A stretch of 64,000 bases of DNA from Streptomyces litmocidini (GCF_014649755.1 NZ_BMTQ01000023.1:23575-87574); one strand, 5' to 3'. Counted from the stretch's first letter, positions 23,707 to 33,289 are shown. The notes: generated from the letters alone by a model not told the origin. Program-made: numbers and translations.

Positions 23707-25008
23707 GCGCGCGATGCGCTGGCCGGCGTGCACCCGCTGGCCCTCGCGGACGGCGAGGGCGGAGAGGTGCGCGTACTGGCTGTAGCGGCCGTCGTCGTGC
23801 CGCAGGACGATCTGGTAGCCGTACGCGCCGCCCCACCCGGCGGAGACGACCCGGCCGCCGGCCACGGCCTTGACGGAGGTGCCGGTGGGCACGGGGAAGT
23901 CGACCCCGGTGTGGTAGCCGCTGGACCAGGAGGAGCCGCGGGTGCCGTACCGGGTGCCGATGTCCGCGGAGACGGGCGCGGAGTAGCGGTGTTCGGCCGG
24001 CCGGGAAGCGGGCTCGGGCCGAGGGCTCGGCTTGTGAACCGGCTTGGTGCTCGGCTTCGAGGTGTGCTGGGCGTGCGGCTTGGGACTCGGCCTGGTGGGC
24101 GGCTTGGCCGCGGGCTTCGGGGCCGGCTTGGCGGACGGCCTCGCGGAGGGGCGGGCGCCGGGCCCGGCCAGGGGCTTCTCGGGGAGCGCCGCCTTGGGTG
24201 CGGCGGCCTTGGGGGGCGTGGCCCCGGACGCCGCGGTCCTGGCCGCCTCGGGGGGCGTGGCCTTGACCGGTCGGGCGGCCCTGGGGGGCGGGTCGGCCTT
24301 CTCCGCCTTCCTGGGGGCGGTGATGCGCAGGGTCAGGCGCTGGCCCGGGTGGATGAGGTCGGGGTCGTCTCCGACGACGGACCGGTTGGCCTCGTACAGC
24401 CGCTGCCAGCCGCCCTTGACGTGCTCGTCGCGGGCGATCTCCGACAGGGAGTCGCCGGGCGTCACGGTGTACATCTCGCGCACGGTGGGCACGGTGGTCG
24501 GGCTCGCGCGGTGCGCCGCCTGCTCGGGTAAGACGCGCTGCCCCGGCAGGGACGCCGCGCGGACCGCGTTGCCGTGACCGGCCGGCTCGGCCTTCGTGGC
24601 GCGCAGGGCGGCGACGTCCGGCGACTCCCCGCCGCGGGCGAGCCCCGCCCGGGGGCCGCAGGCCGGCCACGCCCCCGGCCCCTGGCCCTTCAGGACGCGT
24701 TCGGCGATCGCGATCTGCTGGTCCTTGGAGGCGAGGTCGGCACGCGGCGCGTAGTGCGTGCCGCCGTACCGCTCCCAGGTGGACTGGCTGAACTGGAGGC
24801 CGCCGAAGTAGCCGTTGCCCGTGTTGACGTGCCAGCTGGAGGAGGACTCGCAGGACGCGACCTTCTCCCAGACGTCGAGCGAGGCGGCGTGCGCGGCGCC
24901 CGCTCCGATCAGCGGGAGCGCCATGCCGGCGCCTCCCGCCGTGACGGTGAGCGAGGCACGGTTGATCCGGCTCGGCTGGTGGCGGCGGTGACGTCCGCGT
25001 ACGGCCAT
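23587..25008 (-). CDS. Secreted cell-wall hydrolase: Rpf-like, LysM and M23 peptidase domains
   Basis: This 473-residue exported protein starts at ATG 25008 (AAGGGGGG upstream) with a basic signal sequence ending GAGAAHAAS. An Rpf/transglycosylase-like domain covers about 45-120 (WEKVASCESSSSWHVNTGNG, YFGGLQFSQSTWERYGG, with the catalytic Glu in CES). A LysM domain covers about 175-225 (YTVTPGDSLSEIARDE). A Pro/Lys/Ala repeat linker covers about 230-345, and an M23 metallopeptidase domain about 350-473, with HTGVDFPVPTGT and HLHFEIRTG as metal ligands. It would cleave both glycan strands and peptide cross-links, for germination or growth. I found no c-di-AMP (ydaO-type) riboswitch upstream, unlike many Streptomyces rpf genes. 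Confidence 0.9.
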   Translation of the reverse strand: MAVRGRHRRHQPSRINRASLTVTAGGAGMALPLIGAGAAHAASLDVWEKVASCESSSSWHVNTGNGYFGGLQFSQSTWERYGGTHYAPRADLASKDQQIAIAERVLKGQGPGAWPACGPRAGLARGGESPDVAALRATKAEPAGHGNAVRAASLPGQRVLPEQAAHRASPTTVPTVREMYTVTPGDSLSEIARDEHVKGGWQRLYEANRSVVGDDPDLIHPGQRLTLRITAPRKAEKADPPPRAARPVKATPPEAARTAASGATPPKAAAPKAALPEKPLAGPGARPSARPSAKPAPKPAAKPPTRPSPKPHAQHTSKPSTKPVHKPSPRPEPASRPAEHRYSAPVSADIGTRYGTRGSSWSSGYHTGVDFPVPTGTSVKAVAGGRVVSAGWGGAYGYQIVLRHDDGRYSQYAHLSALAVREGQRVHAGQRIARSGSTGNSSGPHLHFEIRTGPGYGSDIDPLAYLRARGVSV

Positions 25009-25098
25009 GGGCCCCCCTTGAACACAGCAGCAGCCGTCCAAGTTAGGGGTGGCGCACGCTCCGTGACAAGGGTCGCGCGGAAGCCCGCTTCTCTTCTG

Positions 25099-25308
25099 TC
25101 ACCTCCGCGCCGACTCCGGCCACCCGCCGGCGGGCCCGGGTTCGGGCCGGGGTTCGGGGTCCGGTACGGGTCCGCCCGGCTGGGGGGCCGGCGGCGGCGC
25201 GGGATCCGGCGGGGCCGGCACCGGGTTCGGCGGCGGCACCGGCGGCGGCGAGGGAACCGGGGGCGGGATCGGCGACGGGGGCAGCGGATCGGGGGCGGGG
25301 TGGGTCAT
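25099..25308 (-). CDS. Small proline-rich protein
   Basis: This 69-residue peptide is about half Pro, with runs such as PPSPIPPPVPSPPPVPPPNP and a tail of PDPEPRPEPGPAGG. ATG 25308 has GAGAGG 7-12 bases upstream, so translation is plausible. There is no signal peptide or membrane segment. Similar proline-rich short ORFs are common in GC-rich actinomycetes, where the codon CCG/CCC bias can also create them by chance, so it may be spurious. It lies 90 bases upstream of the wall hydrolase gene on the same strand. Confidence 0.4.
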   Translation of the reverse strand: MTHPAPDPLPPSPIPPPVPSPPPVPPPNPVPAPPDPAPPPAPQPGGPVPDPEPRPEPGPAGGWPESARR

Positions 25309-25420
25309 CACGGACCTCTCGGTCGACGGGTCTCCCTTGCGCGGGGTCTCCTTCACGGGAGCCCCCCTCCCCAGGGTGGCCCCGCCGCCGCGCCCGCGCC
25401 CGCCGGATCCCGCCCTCCGG

Positions 25421-25453
25421 GTCACCCGGACCCCGGTGGAGGGGCCGGGTGAC
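25421..25453 (-). terminator. Hairpin terminator after panD
   Basis: Arms 25421-25434 and 25441-25453 pair over 13 bp with one bulged A and a 6-base loop. It lies 10 bases past the panD stop. Confidence 0.8.
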
Positions 25454-25462
25454 CGGGCGGTC

Positions 25463-25888
25463 TCAGACCTGGGCGGGCACGGCGTGCGGGGGGCGCACCG
25501 TGTCGCTGCCGGGAACGGGAGCGGACGCGTCGCCTCCCAGCTCCACGATCCGGTTGTCGCCGTCGACGTGCACGACCCGCGGCACGAAGGCGCGCGCCTC
25601 CGCGTCCTCCATCTGCCCGTAGCTGATGAGGATCACCAGGTCCCCGGGGTGGACGAGGTGGGCGGCGGCGCCGTTGATCCCGATGACGCCGGAGCCGCGC
25701 TCGCCCTCGATGACATAGGTCTCGAGACGGGCCCCGTTGTCGATGTCGACGATGTGGACCAGCTCACCGGGCAGCAGATCGGCCGCTTCCATCAGCTCCG
25801 CGTCGACGGTGACCGAGCCGACGTAGTGCAGGTCGGCCTGGGTCACGGTGGCGCGGTGGATCTTGGACTTGAACATTGTCCGGAACAT
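25463..25888 (-). CDS. panD: Aspartate 1-decarboxylase
   Basis: This 141-residue pro-enzyme makes beta-alanine from L-aspartate for pantothenate and coenzyme A. It is cleaved by itself between Gly24 and Ser25 (HYVGSVTVDAELMEAADL), leaving a pyruvoyl group on Ser25. The catalytic Tyr and Lys/Arg region and the GINGAAAHLVHPGDLVILIS core are intact. ATG 25888 is supported by GGGAG about 8 bases upstream and by the family N-terminus with MFKSKIHRATVTQADLHY. A short tail beyond residue 115 is variable. No other pantothenate gene is adjacent. It has its own terminator. Confidence 0.97.
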   Translation of the reverse strand: MFRTMFKSKIHRATVTQADLHYVGSVTVDAELMEAADLLPGELVHIVDIDNGARLETYVIEGERGSGVIGINGAAAHLVHPGDLVILISYGQMEDAEARAFVPRVVHVDGDNRIVELGGDASAPVPGSDTVRPPHAVPAQV

Positions 25889-26046
25889 GAAGAAACTCCC
25901 GATATGTCTGCTCCCTGCCTGCTTCTCGCAGGTCAAGGGCGGTCTTCGGAGCGTACAGCCATTCGCATGTCCGGTCAGCTGTCCCCAGGTGTCGCAGAGC
26001 TCACGCCGACCAGTGGCTGACTTTTCCGACGCGCCATCAGGCCAGG

Positions 26047-26082
26047 TCGGACCCTCCTGAACAGTCGGGCCCTCCTGAACAT
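26047..26082. repeat. Two 18-bp direct repeats upstream of panD
   Basis: TCGGACCCTCCTGAACAG and TCGGGCCCTCCTGAACAT are adjacent and differ at two positions. They lie about 160-195 bases upstream of the panD start and could be regulatory. Confidence 0.6.
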
Positions 26083-26195
26083 CCGGTGGCGAGTGGTTCC
26101 CGCCCGGTTCCATGAATGCCGTGACACGTGCTCCGGGCTTCACCGAGGAAGACCTGCGCCGGCTCGCCCCACTCTGCGGACCCCGCCCCGAACGG

Positions 26196-27793
26196 TCACA
26201 CCCACCTCTTGATCGCCAGGGAGCCGGAGGCGGCGGCCGACACACCGTGCCCCCTCACGTCGCCCACCACCAGAGCGACTCGGCCGTCGGACAGGCTGAT
26301 CACGTCGTACCCGTCTCCGCCGACCTCGGTGATCCGACTGCCGGGTACGTACCGGTGGGCCACGGCCACGTACGGGCTGGTCGTCGGCGCGCTGGGCAAC
26401 AACGCCCGCTGCAGGGTGAGGGCGATGTCCTGGACGCGGCCGTACAGACGGGCGTCGTCCAGGCAGATCGCAGCCCGTGAGGCGAGCTCACCGGCCAGGC
26501 TGACATCGTCCCGGGTGAAGGCCGGCCGGCCCGTGGACCGGCCGAACATGGCGATTCCCTGGACCGTGCCCCTGTCGATGAGCGGGGCGACGAGGACGCA
26601 GGCAGTCCGCTCTCGGCGAAGAGCCGGGAGCGTGACTCGATGAGGACGGTCCGGGCCAGGAACTCCTCGTTCACCACGGCGGAGACGGCGCGACCGGTCC
26701 TCAGCGTGTCGTGGATGACGGAGCCGGGCGGGTACCGCACCGTCTCCACCCCGCTCACGAGTTCGATGGCCGGAGGGGGCGGGATCGTCCCGGAGGCGAT
26801 CCTGCGGGTGAACAGCGGTCGCGCCGGGTCGAAGTCCTCCACCTCGTCCATCCACTCCACGACTTCGACCACGGCGCCGTCGCAGAAGTCCGGCACGGAG
26901 GCGTCCACCAGCTCCCGGGCGGTGACGTTCACGTCCAGGGCGGTCCCGATGCGAGTGGAGGCCCCGTCCAGCAGAGCCAGCCGTCGACGGCTGGCGGTGG
27001 CTTCCAGGACGGCCCGTTCCCGGTCGGTCACGTCCAGCATCAGCCCGCCCACTCCGGGGCGCGAGCCGACCGCCCGGCCCAGGGGGGGGAGAAACCCACC
27101 GACCGCACCTGATCACGGTCCGGATGCCCCCGCGGACGCATGCCCACCGGGGTCCCCACGACCGGTGCTCCGCCCAGGGCGACGCCGCGGAGCATGCGCC
27201 GGTACTCGCCACCGTCGGACATGATCATGATTTCGTCCATGCGCCGCCCGAGGCGGGCCTCGATCGGCAGACCGTCCATGTCGGCGAGCGCCTGGTTGAG
27301 GCGGACGTACCGGAGGTCCTGATCGAGCATGACCAGACCGATGGGGCACGTCTCGAAGAGGGCGTCGAGGAAGGCGAGGTCGGTCTTGACCCGATCGAGC
27401 TCGTCACTGCGGCTCGCCGGGACCATCACCACCGAAGGTCCGCCGGATCCGGTCACGGAGAAGGCCCGGAAGCCGCAGTCGAAGACGGTGCGGTAGCGAT
27501 GCCGGACCGGCAGCCGCCCCTCTCCGGTGACCCCGGGCCCGGCCTCGCTCGGTCGGCCGGGAGCACGGATCGGGGGCGCCCGGGGGCCCGTCGGCGAAGA
27601 GAACGGTGCCGGGCTTCGACAGGACGGCGGTGGCGTCACATCCGAAGAGGTCCCGCGCGCCGGGCCCCCAGCGACAGACGAGGTCCCCGTCATCGAGGCC
27701 GAAGACGGCCACGGGCACGTGCTCCAGCAGCGCCCCCGGCTCGGACCGGAACGGGCCGTGGGTCTCCTCGCCCCCCGGCCGAGCCGATGGCAC
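26196..27793 (-). pseudogene. Decaying PAS/PAS/GAF/SpoIIE phosphatase gene
   Basis: Read on the minus strand, homology to SpoIIE-type sensor phosphatases runs through four pieces in different frames. First is a PAS piece (from GTG 27793, with EHVPVAVFGLDDGDLVCRWG). Second is a PAS piece (MVPASRSDELDRVKTDLAFL to about 27085). Third is a linker/GAF piece (MLDVTDRERAVLEATASRRR and RLALLDGASTRIGTALDVNV to about 26610). Fourth is a GAF/phosphatase piece (LVAPLIDRGTVQGIAMFGRS, YVPGSRITEVGGDGYDVISL). Frames change near 27580, at a run of eight G at 27082-27089, and near 26610. The end, GSLAIKRWV then stop, truncates the phosphatase domain. It is not functional unless the frameshifts are sequencing errors. 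An intact relative follows at 28113. Confidence 0.85.
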
Positions 27794-28112
27794 GAGATGT
27801 CCCCTTCCACTCGCCGTTCCGTCCCTTGTCCGGACGCCACGGGCATTCCGCGGCACGAAGTGCGCCGTGGCGGGGGCCAAGCCGGGAGAAACGCCCCCGG
27901 CCGCCGGTGGCCGGCCCGGCGCAGCAGGGCGGAAACGGCGGCCGGCACGTCGTGGCGCTCGTCCCGTCCACCCCTCCGCTTCCCTGAACCGGCATGACTT
28001 CCTGCACAGCGTGTGGGCGTGGGGGATCCACATCAGCGCGGCGGCCCGGATCGCCGGCTCGGCGACCGTCGCTCCCCGCTGCCGACGGCCCGTGGAGGTT
28101 GGAAAATAAGGT
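27794..28112. other. Intergenic gap between divergent phosphatase genes
   Basis: No open frame with family resemblance was found in these 319 bases. They should hold the promoter of the intact phosphatase gene at 28113 and the former promoter of the pseudogene. I could not identify boxes with confidence. Confidence 0.5.
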
Positions 28113-30947
28113 ATGAGCGACCTACTTGGACAAGTCCGACGTCGGCTGCTCGGCTCGACCCCGAGCTCTTCCTCTCCCCCTCGGCGTCCCCGCTCAGGAA
28201 GCCGCCAGGAGCGTCAGGAGCACGCCCGGCCCCCCGAGGGAAGGGCACGGCGGCCGCAGCGCCTGTCCTCCCTTCTGAGCGTGCGCAGCGTGGCCGGCGA
28301 GGTGTTCCTCCTGCAGCTGGCCGTCGTGGTGCTGCTCGTCGCCGCCGCGGTGGCGGCGCTCGTGGTGCAAGCCCGGAGCGCCGGCATGGTGGACGCCCGG
28401 CACCGTACGCTCGCCGCCGCCGGAACGTTCGCGGAATCTCCGGGAATCGTCGCGGCCCTCCGCAGCCCCCATCCGAGCGCAGCGCTGCAGCCGAGCGCCG
28501 AGGCGGCCCGGAAGATCGCCGGGGTCGACGGCATCAACGTGTACGCGCTCTCCGGGGTCACCCTCGCCCACAGCGACCCGCGACAGATCGGGAAGCACGT
28601 CGTCGGCCCGTTCTCCAAGGCGGCGGCCGGCCAGTCCTTCACCGAGACCTTCGAAGGGTCCCTGGGACAGTCCGTGGTGTCGGTGGTCCCCGTCAAGGAC
28701 TCCGACGGCCGCGTCATCGCCGTCGTCTCCTCCCCGGTCACGGTCCAGAACGTGCAGAGCATGGTGAACCGGCAGCTGCCGGTCGTCCTCGGCAGTGCGG
28801 CCGCAGTGCTCGCCCTGTCCGCGGGCGGAACCGCTCTGGTGAGCCGTCGGCTGCTGCGCCGGACCCATGGCCTGGGACCGGCCGAGATGACGAGGATGTA
28901 CGAGCACCACGACGCGGTGCTGCACGCGGTGCGAGAGGGCGTGCTGATCATCGGCGGCGGCGGACGGCTGCTGCTGGCCAATGACGAGGCGCGGCGGCTG
29001 CTGCACCTGCCCGTGGACGCGGAAGGCCTCCCCGTCACGGACCTGGGTCTCGAGGAGGGAATCGCCGAGCCGATCGCATCGGGCCGTTCCGCGACCGACG
29101 AGCTGCACATGGCAACCGATCGGCTGCTGTCGGTGAACGCCCGGCCCACCGCCCCCTACGGGCAGGCCGGGACCGTCGTCACGCTGCGGGACACCACCGA
29201 ACTGCGGGCACTCTCCGGCAGGGCCGAGGTGGCCCGCGAGCGGCTGAAGCTGCTCTACGACGCGGGAGTGCGGGTGGGAACGACGCTGAACGTCGAGCGC
29301 ACCGCGGAGGAACTGGCGGAGGTGGCGGTCCCGCGGTTCGCCGACGTGGTCACGGTCGACCTGCTGGACCCGGTGCTGCGCGGCGAGGAGCCGACCGAAG
29401 CGAGCACCGAGATGCGCCGCACCGCCGCCGTCGGCCTTCAGGGCGACCACCCGCTCTACCCCGTCGGCGAGCTGATCCGGTTCGTTCCCACCAGCCCCAT
29501 GGCGGTTGGGCTGGCCGGCGGCCGTGCGGTCCTGGAGGCGGACCTGCGCACCACCCACCGCTGGCGGACCCAGGACCCGGCCAACGCCCTGCGGATCCTG
29601 GACCGCGGCATCCACTCCTTGATCACCGTGCCCCTGCGGGCCCGGGGCACGGTGCTGGGGATGGCCGGCTACTGGCGGGGGCAGGACTCCCCGCCGTTCG
29701 ACGAGGAGGACGTGTCCTTCGCCGAGGAGCTGACCGCCCGGGCGGCACTGGCCGTCGACAATGCCCGCCGCTACACCCGCGAGCACACCATGGCCGTCAC
29801 CCTGCAGCGCAGCCTGCTGCCCCGGGGCGTACCGGAGCAGTCCGCCGTCGAGGTCGCGCACCGCTATCTGGCCGCTCAGGCCGGTGTGGGTGGTGACTGG
29901 TTCGATGTCATCCCGCTGCCCGGCACCCGGGTGGCCCTGGTGGTCGGCGACGTCGTCGGCCACGGTCTCCACGCGGCCGCCACCATGGGCCGCCTGCGCA
30001 CCGCCGTGTACAACTTCTCCACCCTCGACCTGCCTCCGGACGAACTCCTGAGCCACCTGGACGAGCTGGTCGCCCACATCGACACCGACGAGCAGGAGTG
30101 GCAGGGGATCACCGGAGCCACCTGCCTGTACGCCATCTACGATCCCGTCTCGGGGCAGGTGACGGCCGCCACCGCCGGGCATCCGGGCCCCGCTCTGGTC
30201 CACCCCGACGGAACCGTGTCCTTGCCCGAGGTGCCGATCTCCCCGCCGCTGGGCCTGGGCGAGGGCCTGCCCATGGAGACCATGACGGTCACCCTGCCCG
30301 AAGGCTCCCGGCTGGCGCTCTTCACCGACGGGCTGACCGAGAGCCGCGACCGCGATCCGGACGCGGGCCTGGCAGCGCTGCGCGCCGCCCTGGCCGGGCC
30401 CGCCCGCACCCCGGAGGAAACCTGCACCGCGGTGATCGACGCGATGCTGCCCACCAGGCCCAGCGACGACGTCGCGCTGCTGGTGGCCCGCACCCGCCGA
30501 CTGGACCCCGCGCGGATCGCCGAGTGGGACGTGCGGCCCGACCCTGCGGCGGTGTCCCCGGTGCGCAACGCCTGCGCCCGCCGGCTGGCGGACTGGGGCC
30601 TGGAGGAGATCGCCTTCACCACGGAACTCATCCTCAGCGAGCTGATGACCAACGCCATCCGCTACGGCACCGAGCCCATCCGGGTGAGGCTGCTGTACGA
30701 CCGCAGCCTGATCTGCGAGGTCTCCGACGGGTCCAGCACCTCCCCGCACCTGCGCCGGGCCGAGGCCACCGACGAGGGCGGTCGCGGCCTGTTCCTCGTC
30801 GCGCAGTTCGCCGAGCGCTGGGGCACCCGCTACACCGCCCGCGGCAAGATCATCTGGAGCGAGCAGGCCCTCCTCGACGGGGCCGCACCGCCCGCGATGG
30901 ATCTCGGGGAGGCGCTCCTGGCCGGGTGGGACGACGAGGGGTTCTGA
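28113..30947 (+). CDS. Membrane sensor phosphatase: extracytoplasmic sensor, PAS, GAF, SpoIIE, HATPase
   Basis: This 944-residue protein has a basic N-terminal 60 residues, a membrane helix (about 62-88, LQLAVVVLLVAAAVAALVVQ) and an extracytoplasmic sensor (about 90-225) with AGVDGINVYALSGVTLAHSD, like DcuS/CitA-type PAS/Cache domains. A second helix follows (about 228-248), then a PAS domain (265-375), a GAF domain (385-560), a PP2C/SpoIIE domain (580-790; GVGGDWFDVIPLPGTRVALV, VGDVVGHGLHAAATMGRLR, LALFTDGLTE) and an HATPase domain (815-925; ELILSELMTNAIRYG, GRGLFLVAQFAERWG). It should read an extracellular ligand and switch a sigma/anti-sigma antagonist. ATG 28113 has only AAGG nearby. A solute-binding lipoprotein gene follows on the same strand. 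Confidence 0.92.
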   Translation: MSDLLGQVRRRLLGSTPSSSSPPRRPRSGSRQERQEHARPPEGRARRPQRLSSLLSVRSVAGEVFLLQLAVVVLLVAAAVAALVVQARSAGMVDARHRTLAAAGTFAESPGIVAALRSPHPSAALQPSAEAARKIAGVDGINVYALSGVTLAHSDPRQIGKHVVGPFSKAAAGQSFTETFEGSLGQSVVSVVPVKDSDGRVIAVVSSPVTVQNVQSMVNRQLPVVLGSAAAVLALSAGGTALVSRRLLRRTHGLGPAEMTRMYEHHDAVLHAVREGVLIIGGGGRLLLANDEARRLLHLPVDAEGLPVTDLGLEEGIAEPIASGRSATDELHMATDRLLSVNARPTAPYGQAGTVVTLRDTTELRALSGRAEVARERLKLLYDAGVRVGTTLNVERTAEELAEVAVPRFADVVTVDLLDPVLRGEEPTEASTEMRRTAAVGLQGDHPLYPVGELIRFVPTSPMAVGLAGGRAVLEADLRTTHRWRTQDPANALRILDRGIHSLITVPLRARGTVLGMAGYWRGQDSPPFDEEDVSFAEELTARAALAVDNARRYTREHTMAVTLQRSLLPRGVPEQSAVEVAHRYLAAQAGVGGDWFDVIPLPGTRVALVVGDVVGHGLHAAATMGRLRTAVYNFSTLDLPPDELLSHLDELVAHIDTDEQEWQGITGATCLYAIYDPVSGQVTAATAGHPGPALVHPDGTVSLPEVPISPPLGLGEGLPMETMTVTLPEGSRLALFTDGLTESRDRDPDAGLAALRAALAGPARTPEETCTAVIDAMLPTRPSDDVALLVARTRRLDPARIAEWDVRPDPAAVSPVRNACARRLADWGLEEIAFTTELILSELMTNAIRYGTEPIRVRLLYDRSLICEVSDGSSTSPHLRRAEATDEGGRGLFLVAQFAERWGTRYTARGKIIWSEQALLDGAAPPAMDLGEALLAGWDDEGF

Positions 30948-31069
30948 GAACGCGCCGGTACGGCAGCCGCAGGGAAGGCAGCGGACACCACCGTCTGGGA
31001 CTGCGCTGCCGAGGCCGCCGAACGTACGCTGGCCTCGATCAGTACGCGACCGCCCGTTATGGAGCCTTT

Positions 31070-32212
31070 GTGCCCACACCTCGTCTCCCGACAGCCTTCG
31101 TCGCCGCCTGCCTGGTCCTCGCGGCGCCCCTCGGCGCCTGCGGGGACAAGCCCGGCACCGCGCCCAGAGCACCCGCGGTGGCCACCTCCGCCGCGGACGC
31201 CGGCGGCATGGCAGCACTGACCACAGCGGCGGAGAAAGAGGGCTCGCTCCACACGATCGCGCTCCCGAGCGACTGGGCCGGCTACGGCGCGGTGATCGAC
31301 GGCTTCGAGAAGAAGTACGGGATCAAGGTCATGGTGGAGAACCCGGAAGGCACCAGCCAGGACGAGATCGACGCCCTGAAGGAGCACAGGGACGGAGGCC
31401 GCGCCCCCGATGTGATCGACGTGGGGGACTCGTTCGCGCAGTCCGCGGCACGGCAGGGCCTGCTCGCTCCGTACAAGGTCGCCGCGTACGACGAGATCCC
31501 CGAGGAACAGAAGGACGACCGGGCCCGCTGGTACAACAACTACGGCGGTTACATCTCGATCGGCTGTGACGCCAAGCGCGTCAAGACCTGCCCCGCGACC
31601 TTCGCCGACCTGCGCAAGCCCGAGTACGAGGGCAAGGTCGCGCTCAACGGCGACCCCACCCATTCCGGGTCCGCCTTCGCCGCGGTCTACGCGGCGGCCC
31701 TGGCGAACGGGGGTTCCTTCGACGACATCCAGCCCGGCATCGACTTCTTCGCCGAGCTCAGCAAGAACGGCAACTTCATCCCGGTCGAATCCACCCCGGC
31801 CACGATCGCGAAGGGCCAGACCCCGATCAGCATCGACTGGGACTTCCTCAACCTCGGATACGCCGACGAGTTCCGCGAGAACGGCACGGACGTCGACTGG
31901 CGGACCGCCATCCCCTTCGACGGCAGCTTCGCCCAGTACTACGCGAACGGGGTGAACAAAGACGCTCCGCACCCCGCGGCGGCACGTCTGTGGCAGGAGT
32001 ACGTCTTCAGCCCGGAGGGCCAGAACCTCCGGCTCGGCACCTATGCACGCCCCGTCCTCATGGACGCCATGGAGAAGGACGGCACCCTCGACAAGACCGC
32101 CGCGGAGAAACTGCCGACGGTCGAGGGCACGCCGACGTTTCCGACGGAGGCGCAGACGGAGAAGGCACGAGAGGCCGTCAACCGCGGCTGGGCCGAGGCC
32201 GTCTCGAGCTGA
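31070..32212 (+). CDS. ABC transporter solute-binding lipoprotein (PotD/family 1-like)
   Basis: This 380-residue lipoprotein starts at GTG 31070 (GGAG 5 bases upstream). Its signal is AFVAACLVLAAPLGACGDK, lipobox Cys near residue 23. The mature part resembles family 1 polyamine/iron/thiamine-type binding proteins: EGSLHTIALPSDWAGYGAVI, KYGIKVMVENPEGTSQDEID, APDVIDVGDSFAQSAARQGL, GYISIGCDAKRVKTCPATFA, WDFLNLGYADEFRENGTDV and HPAAARLWQEYVFSPEGQNL. No permease or ATPase gene is adjacent. The gene lies about 120 bases after the membrane sensor phosphatase on the same strand, so it may present a ligand to that sensor rather than to a transporter. The ligand cannot be predicted. Confidence 0.85.
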   Translation: MPTPRLPTAFVAACLVLAAPLGACGDKPGTAPRAPAVATSAADAGGMAALTTAAEKEGSLHTIALPSDWAGYGAVIDGFEKKYGIKVMVENPEGTSQDEIDALKEHRDGGRAPDVIDVGDSFAQSAARQGLLAPYKVAAYDEIPEEQKDDRARWYNNYGGYISIGCDAKRVKTCPATFADLRKPEYEGKVALNGDPTHSGSAFAAVYAAALANGGSFDDIQPGIDFFAELSKNGNFIPVESTPATIAKGQTPISIDWDFLNLGYADEFRENGTDVDWRTAIPFDGSFAQYYANGVNKDAPHPAAARLWQEYVFSPEGQNLRLGTYARPVLMDAMEKDGTLDKTAAEKLPTVEGTPTFPTEAQTEKAREAVNRGWAEAVSS

Positions 32213-32314
32213 GGGCCAAGAGCGCTCCTGGCCGGGCGTGCACCCGCCCGCCCGGGCCTCGCACCGGTGGCCACGGAACTCGCGGCCGCTGTCCGGCCCG
32301 GCTACAGGCCGTGC

Positions 32315-32569
32315 TCACCGTTTGACGATCAGATCGAGGAGCTCGGCGAGCCGGTCCCTGACCGCCTCACGGCGGTGAAGGGCGTCCGGTGTCGGCTCAG
32401 CGCTCGGCCGCACACCCCGGTCCGCGGAGGCACAGAGCATGCGCAGCGTGCGCGGGCAGTCGGTGAGGTGCGCGGGAACCGGGGTCGTGATGCGGATGAG
32501 CTCACCCGCCCCTGCGACATCAGCGAGAACATCATGGGCGTCGGCCTCAAGGCCGCTTCCTGGTTTCAC
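32315..32569 (-). CDS. Possible small hypothetical protein
   Basis: This 84-codon frame starts at GTG 32569, with GAGGTCTCG just upstream. The product (VLADVAGAGELIRITTPVP and TDCPRTLRMLCASADRGVRP, ending REAVRDRLAELLDLIVKR) looks like an ordinary soluble Streptomyces protein, perhaps the C-terminal part of a regulator of natural-product genes, but I do not recognise the family. It lies in a scarred region with transposase remains, so it may be a fragment. Confidence 0.35.
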   Translation of the reverse strand: MKPGSGLEADAHDVLADVAGAGELIRITTPVPAHLTDCPRTLRMLCASADRGVRPSAEPTPDALHRREAVRDRLAELLDLIVKR

Positions 32570-32689
32570 CCGAGACCTCGCCCGCGACGGCTCCCCGGTG
32601 GCCTCCGTACGTCAGCGACCGCGAACACCGTCCGCCGGCCACGCCGGTGGAACAGCCCTCCACCCCGGTTTCCGTAGCCACGGGCGTGA

Positions 32690-32860
32690 ACTTCTCGCGC
32701 CGAACCCGTCCGGCCGGCACACGAACCCGACCGTGCGGCGGTTCGTCCCGCTGTTCGGGGTCTCGAAGTCGGCGGCGGACCGGATCATCGATCGCCTCGG
32801 CCCGAGGCTCGCGCTCCGGCCGCGCAAGCGGTTCGCGAAGGGCGCGCAGCTCCTCGGTAT
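32690..32860 (+). pseudogene. N-terminal fragment of an IS transposase
   Basis: A stretch of about 55 residues reads NPTVRRFVPLFGVSKSAADR then IIDRLGPRLALRPRKRFAKG, which matches the N-terminal helix-turn-helix part of a common Streptomyces IS5-group transposase. In those the DDE core begins just after this stretch. Here the sequence runs out of homology after about 32860, so the catalytic domain is missing. Confidence 0.7.
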
Positions 32861-32928
32861 CCGGCGCTCGTCCGGAGTGGCGATCCGAGGGGGCGGCCCC
32901 TCGCACGGCCGGGGCCGCCGCGAGGTCC

Positions 32929-32988
32929 CTGGAGCCGGCGGTGCGACGGTTGCGCGAGCTGGAGCCGGCGGTGCGACGGTTGCGCGAG
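32929..32988. repeat. Two perfect 30-bp tandem copies
   Basis: The units 32929-32958 and 32959-32988 are identical. In one frame they encode LEPAVRRLRE twice, a coiled-coil-like decapeptide, which may be the trace of a former gene. Confidence 0.8.
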
Positions 32989-33289
32989 GCCGGCCGGTGG
33001 CCGCCCGTGCGGGGGTTCGGTCCCGCAGAGCCGCCGTGCACTTCTCGCGGGTGCACGGATGATTCGGGACGCACGAGTGACCACCACTCGAGGACGCCGT
33101 CCTCGGGAGCATCCGAAGCAGCGGGAGTCATCGATGCGGGCGCGAGGGTTGTGTCCGAGGGGCACCTCGGACGCCGATGGAGAACACGTGCGGGTGACAC
33201 CGTCCGATTGGGCCGTTCGACGTGCGGCACAGGCACGGACTAGGCGGTGAAGCCGCACGCTCCCCCGCGAGTGACCCGCCGATCAGCCC

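Noticed and set aside
25009..25098. A possible c-di-AMP (ydaO-type) riboswitch upstream of the Rpf/LysM/M23 hydrolase gene
   Set aside because: Only 90 bases separate it from the upstream proline-rich ORF, and the conserved riboswitch sequence was not seen.
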